DNA of 11,137 nucleotides from Collinsella sp. (GTDB taxonomy: Bacteria; Actinomycetota; Coriobacteriia; Coriobacteriales; Coriobacteriaceae), in the NCBI GenBank assembly GCA_020025115.1, contig JAHHSP010000032.1, positions 1 through 11,137 of the forward strand, given 5' to 3'. Position numbers and translations under genes: made by a program. This document shows, piece after piece, positions 6,751 to 11,137 of this stretch (within the stretch, counting starts at the first letter, position 1; the number at the start of each line of letters is the position of its first letter). The notes beneath the pieces were generated by a model. That model was not told the origin of the DNA, did no database searches, and was given only the letters and a program-made list of their open reading frames with translations.

Positions 6751-6780
6751 GCTATATCCGATCTCACGGGCGGCGACCAA
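6751..6780 (-). promoter_or_regulatory. Candidate promoter of lctP
   Basis: On the minus strand, TTGGTC (6780-6775) and TATAGC (6756-6751) are separated by 18 bp. They would start transcription near 6744, giving a short leader that contains just the ribosome binding site. The match is moderate. Confidence 0.45.
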
Positions 6781-6940
6781 GCCGCGCGTCGCTCGCGGCG
6801 ACTTCCCCCGTCACCGTTCACGCTGAAACATCGTACCACTCGGCAGGCTCGGCATTGACATTTCACTCCCCCATATCCCGCTTACAGCCCAGCCATGCCG
6901 CGAAGGCCACCCTGCGCCGAAATGACCGATTGGAGAAACC

Positions 6941-8437
6941 GTGCCCATGCATCCCCTCGACAACCTGCGCGCCAAAGTCCGCTCGCTCCACGAGAGGCAG
7001 GGGCGCAAGCGCGGTGTGACCTTGTTCGGGGACCCGCGCGCGAGCACGTCCTCCCCAACGGGGAAGGCCGCCGAGGGGACCTCCGAGCACGAACCCGGTC
7101 CAATCGCTCGCCTGGTCGATACGTGGTGGACGCGACTGATCGCCGCCGTTTACGACGGCGGCCTGGCCGCGCAGGAAGCCGAATACGGCAGCGGGGAGAC
7201 CGCCCGAGACTATCTGTGGAACACCTTGGGCACCGGCGCCTGGGGTATGGTCTTCCCGGTGCTGACCGTCGTGGCGACCCAGCTCGCGGGCATCGAGCAG
7301 GCGGGCATGTTCTCCATGGCGTTCGCCGCGGGAACCCTGCTGATGTTCCTCTCGAACTTCGGCGTACGCACCTATCAGGTCTCCGATCTCGACGAGAAAT
7401 ACTCGTTCGCCTCATACCAGGCACAGCGATTGCTCACCTCGCTGTTGGCGCTGGCGGTGGGCCTGCTGTACTGCACCGTCCGTGGATACGACCCCACCAT
7501 GCTCATGCTCTCCATCGGAGTCTACGTCTACAAGATCGTCGACGGGCTCGCCGATGTGTACGAGGGCAGGCTGCAACAGGCTGACAAGCTCTATCTCGCC
7601 GGTATCAGCCAAACGCTCAGATCGATTGCGGCGATCATCGCCTTCAGCGTGCTGTTGCCCATCACGCACAGCATCGCCCTCGCCGGCGCGGCCATGGCCA
7701 TCGCGGCCGTCGCCAGCCTCATCCTGGTCACGGTTCCACTCGCCCTACTGGAAACCGAGGCCTCGAAGCCCCTGAGCCCGCTGGAGATCGGCGGGCTGTT
7801 CCGCCACTGCCTCCCGCTGTTCTCGGCGCTCTTCATGTTCAACCTCATCGAGAGCGTGCCAAAATTCGCCATGGAGAGCATGCTCCCCTATGACAGCCAG
7901 CTTTACTTCAACGCGTTGTTCTTCCCCGCCCAGGGCATTCTGCTGGCCGCCGGGTTCCTCTACAAACCACAGCTGCTGAGACTCGCGAACATCTGGTCGA
8001 ACCCCCGCAGACGCCGCAAATTCGACCTGATCGTTTTGTCCATGATCGCCGTCATCGCACTCATGACCGCCGGTGCGCTCGCATTCATGGGCTGGCTGGG
8101 CATTCCGCTCATGAGCTTCATGTACGGCGTGGATTTCGAGGCGTATCGCGCCGTCGCCTACCTGATGATCGCAGCGGGCGGAGTGAGCGCCGCGATCGAC
8201 TTCCTCTACGCCATCGTCACGGTGCTGCGGCGGCAGAGCTCCGCCACCAAACCCTACGCAATCACCCTCGCATTCTCCCTGACGGTCCCCACCGCGCTGA
8301 TCTGGATCATGGGCCTTACCGGCGCCGTGGTGGGATACCTCGCCTCCATGATGCTCCTGCTCGCGCTGCTCTCGCTCGAGTACCACCGCATCAGGCAGGA
8401 CCTGTCCGAGAAAAACCGCTCCCCATTCCATCCATAG
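6941..8437 (+). CDS. Polysaccharide/lipid-linked oligosaccharide flippase-like membrane protein (Wzx/MATE superfamily)
   Basis: 498 residues. A charged, hydrophilic N-terminal region of about 90 residues, rich in Arg/Lys then Gly/Ser/Glu, precedes a long series of hydrophobic helices starting near residue 92 and running to about 480, roughly 12 in number. The helical region resembles polysaccharide export proteins of the MOP superfamily, which flip lipid-linked sugars across the membrane; there is no short catalytic motif to confirm this. The start could be GTG 6941 (GGAG at 6932-6935, 5 nt away) or ATG 6947 (11 nt away), a difference of two residues. No glycosyltransferase or other glycan gene adjoins it in the window, so substrate and pathway are unknown. 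It is divergent from lctP and convergent with the phosphatase, with only 35 bp between the two stop codons. A drug or metabolite MATE exporter is the main alternative. Confidence 0.72.
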   Translation: MPMHPLDNLRAKVRSLHERQGRKRGVTLFGDPRASTSSPTGKAAEGTSEHEPGPIARLVDTWWTRLIAAVYDGGLAAQEAEYGSGETARDYLWNTLGTGAWGMVFPVLTVVATQLAGIEQAGMFSMAFAAGTLLMFLSNFGVRTYQVSDLDEKYSFASYQAQRLLTSLLALAVGLLYCTVRGYDPTMLMLSIGVYVYKIVDGLADVYEGRLQQADKLYLAGISQTLRSIAAIIAFSVLLPITHSIALAGAAMAIAAVASLILVTVPLALLETEASKPLSPLEIGGLFRHCLPLFSALFMFNLIESVPKFAMESMLPYDSQLYFNALFFPAQGILLAAGFLYKPQLLRLANIWSNPRRRRKFDLIVLSMIAVIALMTAGALAFMGWLGIPLMSFMYGVDFEAYRAVAYLMIAAGGVSAAIDFLYAIVTVLRRQSSATKPYAITLAFSLTVPTALIWIMGLTGAVVGYLASMMLLLALLSLEYHRIRQDLSEKNRSPFHP

Positions 8438-8472
8438 GAACGCGTCGCAGCACGACGGAATCGCGGCGAGGC

Positions 8473-9342
8473 CTACTCGCCCTCCTCGATATCGGCAAGC
8501 CACACGCGGTGGTCCTCGAGGCGCATGATGCCCACGCGGCCGCTGGGATGGCCGGCCGCGGCGGAGCAGTCGATGCAAACGCGGTCCGCGGCACCGCCGG
8601 TGTCACGCGAACAGCCGACCTCGACCATGACGCCGCGCAAATCCTCGTCGACGCCCGTACCGCACATGAGCGAGGCGAAACGCGACATCGAAATCGAGGG
8701 GGTGTGGCCCGCGACCACCACCGGTCCCGAACCGTCCGTGCCCACCAGGCCCGTCGGCGCCGACCAAAACTCACGCCTGATCCATAGCAGATCGCTCATA
8801 TCCTGCTCGACCATGGCGGCGAGCAGGTCATCGGGGGTCGCAGCGGCATACCCTCCCCCGCTGCCGCGTGGGATGCCCCGCGCATCCAGGGAGGCTCGCA
8901 GGCGAGGTGCATCCACGCCGGCGTGGGCGAACAGGTAGTTTCTGCGGTCACCCGGCGCCGCGGAGGGCATGCGATCGCTCACCTCCACCACCGCGAACGT
9001 CGGCAGGCTCACGACCCAGTCCATAATGTCCACATAGCGATCGCGCGGCAATTGCTCGAGCTGCTCGCAGGTGGTGTAACCGCCGTTCATGTGCCAGACC
9101 ATCTTATCGCGCTCATCATCGCTCCCGAGGGTCTCGTAAAGCATCTCCTCATGGTTGCCCATGAGCGCGCGCGCATTCGGAAGCGCCCGAACCATGTCGA
9201 TAACGCCCAGCGGGTCGGGACCGCGATCGACCATATCGCCGAGGACGAAAACGGTATCATCCGAACCGGGCTGCGCAAGCTCGAGGACGCGGTCGAAGGC
9301 GCGCGCGTGCCCATGAATGTCCGAGACGACGTAAATGGCCAT
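8473..9342 (-). CDS. Calcineurin-like metallophosphatase (protein phosphatase/Ap4A hydrolase-like)
   Basis: 289-residue cytoplasmic phosphoesterase with a binuclear metal site. Visible family motifs: D8-x-H10 (SDIHGH), G35-D-M-V-D-R-G41 and G62-N-H-E65, then F-A-H-A-G and V-A-G-H-T-P, which supply the remaining metal ligands. This is the PPP-type order (PrpA/PrpB, ApaH). GDxVDRG and GNHE fit a Ser/Thr protein phosphatase or a diadenosine tetraphosphatase; the substrate cannot be read from sequence. Near the C-terminus the usual ID-x-G segment reads I-D-C-S-A-A-A-G. ATG at 9342 is chosen because AAGGGG (9353-9348, minus) lies 5 nt upstream; the GTG at 9348 overlaps that ribosome site. It ends 35 bp from the convergent flippase stop. 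The gene is divergent from serC with 197 bp between start codons. Confidence 0.9.
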   Translation of the reverse strand: MAIYVVSDIHGHARAFDRVLELAQPGSDDTVFVLGDMVDRGPDPLGVIDMVRALPNARALMGNHEEMLYETLGSDDERDKMVWHMNGGYTTCEQLEQLPRDRYVDIMDWVVSLPTFAVVEVSDRMPSAAPGDRRNYLFAHAGVDAPRLRASLDARGIPRGSGGGYAAATPDDLLAAMVEQDMSDLLWIRREFWSAPTGLVGTDGSGPVVVAGHTPSISMSRFASLMCGTGVDEDLRGVMVEVGCSRDTGGAADRVCIDCSAAAGHPSGRVGIMRLEDHRVWLADIEEGE

Positions 9343-9347
9343 CTGCA

Positions 9348-9353
9348 CCCCTT
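9348..9353 (-). promoter_or_regulatory. Ribosome binding site of the metallophosphatase gene
   Basis: The minus strand reads AAGGGG, 5 nt before ATG 9342. It overlaps the GTG at 9348 and so rules that codon out as the start. Confidence 0.7.
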
Positions 9354-9378
9354 AAAGGTCAACTTGAACGTTAGGGTT

Positions 9379-9384
9379 ATTGTA
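9379..9384 (-). promoter_or_regulatory. Candidate -10 box for the metallophosphatase gene
   Basis: The minus strand reads TACAAT, one mismatch from TATAAT, and is placed to give a leader of about 30 nt. The hexamer 17 bp upstream (GCGGAC) is a poor -35, so the promoter may need an activator or another sigma factor. Confidence 0.35.
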
Positions 9385-9434
9385 CCGCGCCGGGAGCTCA
9401 AGTCCGCGCTCATCCGGCCGACCGCGCGTCATGT

Positions 9435-9483
9435 AAACAAATGAGTGTTTCGCCCGAAATGAATGGCGCGATCACTTTATGAT
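9435..9483 (+). promoter_or_regulatory. Inverted repeat and candidate -10 upstream of serC
   Basis: AAACA-N6-TGTTT at 9435-9450 is a small inverted repeat in an otherwise GC-rich region. TATGAT at 9478-9483 is a fair -10 hexamer about 60 nt before the serC start; the -35 position (CGAAAT at 9455-9460) is poor. The repeat sits upstream of that -10, where a regulator could bind. This is a tentative reading. Confidence 0.35.
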
Positions 9484-9539
9484 GCTAAAGTCTTGGCAAT
9501 GACACGACATGCAAGGCGCCATACAAGGGAGGTCCTGCC

Positions 9540-10649
9540 ATGGCACGCGTGCACAACTTCTCCGCCGGCCCCGCCGCACTGCCCCAATCCGTCCTGCGCG
9601 AAGCACGGGACGAGCTTCTCGACTACGCCGGGACCGGCATGTCCGTGCTGGAGATGAGCCACCGGTCTGAGGCGTATCGCGCCATCATCGAGGATGCGGA
9701 GGCCACCTTGCGGCGCCTGCTCGCCATCCCTCCCACGTACCGCGTGCTGTTCCTGCAGGGCGGTGCGACCCTGCAGTTCGCGGGAATACCGCTGAACCTT
9801 ATGCGCCGGGGGCGCGCCGGCTACGTGGTGAGCGGCAATTTCGCCAAACTCGCCTGGCGGGAGGGATGTAAGTTCGGAAACGCCGAGGTGCTTGCGAGCA
9901 GCGAGAACACGAACTACGACCGGATTCCCAAACTAAACGCGGTCGAGGAGCGCGCAGCGGCGGGCGATCTTGATTACGTCTACATCTGCCAGAACAACAC
10001 CATCTTCGGGACGCAGTTCCACATCCTCCCCGACTGCGCGGACACGCCCCTCGTCGCCGACGTGTCGAGCTGCTTTTTATCCGGTCCGCTCGATATCGAG
10101 CGCTACGGCCTGCTGTTCGCCGGTGCGCAGAAAAACGCGGGTCCGGCGGGCGTGACCGTGGTGATCGTACGCGAGGACCTCATCGCGGATGGTCCGGCAC
10201 GCGCCGACATCTGCCCCACCTACCTGGACATGCGCGTTCAGGCCGAAAAGGGTTCCATGTACAACACGCCCAACACCTTTGGCATCTACCTGTGCGGCAA
10301 GGTATTCCGTTGGATCGAGCAGGCCGGGGGGCTCAGGGGCATGGAGCGACGCAACCGGGCGAAGGCCGACCTGCTCTACCGCACCATCGATGAAAGCGAC
10401 CTGTTCCGGGGCACGGCCGATCCCGATAACCGCTCCATAAGCAATGTCACCTTCCGCACCCGCGACGCCGAGACCGACGAGGCCTTCATCGCCTACGCCC
10501 GCGAGCGCGGCATCGAGGGCATCAAGGGCCACCGTATGGCGGGCGGCTTGCGAGCGAGCATCTACAATGCCGTGACCCTGGATTCCGTCGGCGCCCTGGC
10601 GGCGTGCCTGCGCGAATTCGAACTCAGCCGGAGCGGCCGATCTATGTAG
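9540..10649 (+). CDS. serC: Phosphoserine aminotransferase
   Basis: Transfers the amino group of glutamate to 3-phosphohydroxypyruvate, giving O-phosphoserine, in the cytoplasm; pyridoxal phosphate enzyme. 369 residues, close to the usual ~360. It opens with N-F-S-A-G-P-A-A-L-P, the typical SerC start, followed by E-M-S-H-R-S and F-L-Q-G-G-A-T-L-Q-F (phosphate-binding region). Later come D-V-S-S and G-A-Q-K-N, where K198 is the Schiff-base lysine, and the C-terminal G-H-R-M-A-G-G-L-R-A-S-I-Y-N-A motif that binds substrate phosphate. AGGGAGG (9526-9532) lies 7 nt before ATG 9540. serA follows 111 bp downstream on the same strand, so the pair covers the first two committed steps of serine synthesis. 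The same enzyme can act in pyridoxal phosphate synthesis (PdxC activity), but the serA neighbour favours the serine role. Confidence 0.97.
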   Translation: MARVHNFSAGPAALPQSVLREARDELLDYAGTGMSVLEMSHRSEAYRAIIEDAEATLRRLLAIPPTYRVLFLQGGATLQFAGIPLNLMRRGRAGYVVSGNFAKLAWREGCKFGNAEVLASSENTNYDRIPKLNAVEERAAAGDLDYVYICQNNTIFGTQFHILPDCADTPLVADVSSCFLSGPLDIERYGLLFAGAQKNAGPAGVTVVIVREDLIADGPARADICPTYLDMRVQAEKGSMYNTPNTFGIYLCGKVFRWIEQAGGLRGMERRNRAKADLLYRTIDESDLFRGTADPDNRSISNVTFRTRDAETDEAFIAYARERGIEGIKGHRMAGGLRASIYNAVTLDSVGALAACLREFELSRSGRSM

Positions 10650-10760
10650 GGGCCCAAGACCCCTCACCACCCTTGTGCATTCAGATTGAACTGCAGCTGA
10701 CCCGGGTTTTGCCACACGGGCCGCGCACGTCACGCCCACTCGAACATGGAGGAATTCACC

Positions 10761-11137
10761 ATGCGCCATATCAAGACGATCGACGACATCACCAAGGACG
10801 GAGAGGTCGACTTTGGGACGGGGTACGAGCTGGTCGAACGCGTCGAGGACGCGGACGCCATCCTCATGCGGTCCACCGACCTGCACGGCTACGAACTACC
10901 GGCCGGCATCCGCGCCATCGGGCGCTGCGGAGCGGGCGTGAACAACATCCCCGTCGAGGAATATGCACGACGCGGCGTGGTCGTATTCAACTCGCCGGGT
11001 GCCAACGCCAACGCCGTGAAGGAAATCGTCATCGCGATGATGATCATGTCGAGCCGCGGAATCGTCCAGGCCATGCAATGGGTGCGCGACAACGCCGGCG
11101 ATCCCGACATCCTCGTGGAGGCCGAGAAGGCCAAGAA
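10761..11137 (+). CDS. serA: D-3-phosphoglycerate dehydrogenase, N-terminal part (3' end outside window)
   Basis: Oxidises 3-phosphoglycerate to 3-phosphohydroxypyruvate with NAD, the first step of serine synthesis; its product feeds SerC upstream. 125 residues are visible before the window ends in-frame. They cover the N-terminal substrate-binding lobe of a D-2-hydroxyacid dehydrogenase: R-S-T at 37-39; G57-A-G-V-N-N-I63; V-V-V-F-N-S-P-G-A-N-A-N-A-V-K-E (73-88). The NAD-binding GxGxxG fold and the catalytic Arg/Glu/His residues lie beyond the edge. The short N-terminus lacks any regulatory insertion and resembles the compact anaerobe form of SerA. Whether it ends in an ACT domain cannot be seen. 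GGAGG (10748-10752) is 8 nt before ATG 10761. It is likely co-transcribed with serC, as the 111-bp gap has no strong terminator. Confidence 0.95.
   Translation, partial: MRHIKTIDDITKDGEVDFGTGYELVERVEDADAILMRSTDLHGYELPAGIRAIGRCGAGVNNIPVEEYARRGVVVFNSPGANANAVKEIVIAMMIMSSRGIVQAMQWVRDNAGDPDILVEAEKAK

Noticed and set aside
5533..6858. 441-codon plus-strand open frame opposite lctP
   Set aside because: It is antisense to a clear transporter. The product is Ala/Thr/Met-rich, the complement of hydrophobic codons, with no motif.
6855..6860. Perfect TTGACA hexamer upstream of the flippase
   Set aside because: No acceptable -10 box lies 16-19 bp downstream; TTACAG is 21 bp away. It is not listed as a promoter, though the flippase promoter is probably in this region.
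8465..8481. 6-bp hairpin GGCGAG/CTCGCC between the convergent flippase and phosphatase genes
   Set aside because: It overlaps the phosphatase stop codon, is short and has no T-run, so it is too weak to call a terminator.
10648..10664. AGGGG/CCCCT hairpin at the serC stop
   Set aside because: Only five base pairs, with a C-rich tail. It is unlikely to terminate transcription before serA.
1..11137. CRISPR array, rRNA/tRNA, insertion sequence, prophage or toxin-antitoxin genes
   Set aside because: I looked on both strands and saw no regularly spaced repeats, no transposase or integrase motifs and no RNA-gene signatures. The window is ordinary chromosomal housekeeping and transport content.

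Overview
The window is GC-rich bacterial chromosome with closely packed genes on both strands. All the genes it holds look like ordinary chromosomal genes. The family mix is ATP-type PEP carboxykinase, an actinobacterial-looking copZ-csoR pair next to a copper ATPase, an LctP-type lactate permease, and a compact SerC/SerA pair. Together with strong G/C preference at third codon positions, this suggests a high-GC anaerobic actinobacterium of the class Coriobacteriia (Collinsella or Olsenella-like). That assignment is an inference from gene content and style; no rRNA or other taxonomic marker is present.

Layout. Positions 2-2409 (+) form a copper-homeostasis block: the 3' part of a Cu(I)-exporting P1B-ATPase (copA), a small copper chaperone (copZ) and the copper-sensing repressor csoR. 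CopZ would carry Cu(I) to CopA, and CsoR would release the DNA when it binds Cu(I). Next comes a remarkable 63-nt structured segment (2418-2480) with two perfect 11-bp inverted repeats that interleave. It lies just before a small two-helix membrane protein with a C-terminal zinc ribbon (2506-2991, +), which ends at a strong hairpin (3041-3078). A leader with several small symmetric elements precedes pckA (3348-4949, +). pckA is followed by a palindrome, a 24-bp tandem direct repeat and a 16-bp terminator hairpin.

The lactate permease gene lctP (5157-6725, -) converges on pckA and is divergent from a Wzx/MATE-like polysaccharide flippase (6941-8437, +). The flippase has an unusually long N-terminal cytoplasmic region. 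A calcineurin-like metallophosphatase (8473-9342, -) converges on the flippase. From a shared intergenic region the serine pathway genes serC (9540-10649, +) and serA (10761 to beyond the window end, +) run the other way. These encode the second and first steps of phosphorylated serine synthesis.

I found no rRNA, tRNA, CRISPR array, transposase, phage gene or toxin-antitoxin pair. No protein-based novel system is evident. The most interesting non-routine signal is the interleaved double inverted repeat between csoR and the zinc-ribbon membrane protein. Smaller points are the repeats after pckA, the operator-like palindromes upstream of pckA and copZ, and the N-terminal extension of the flippase.
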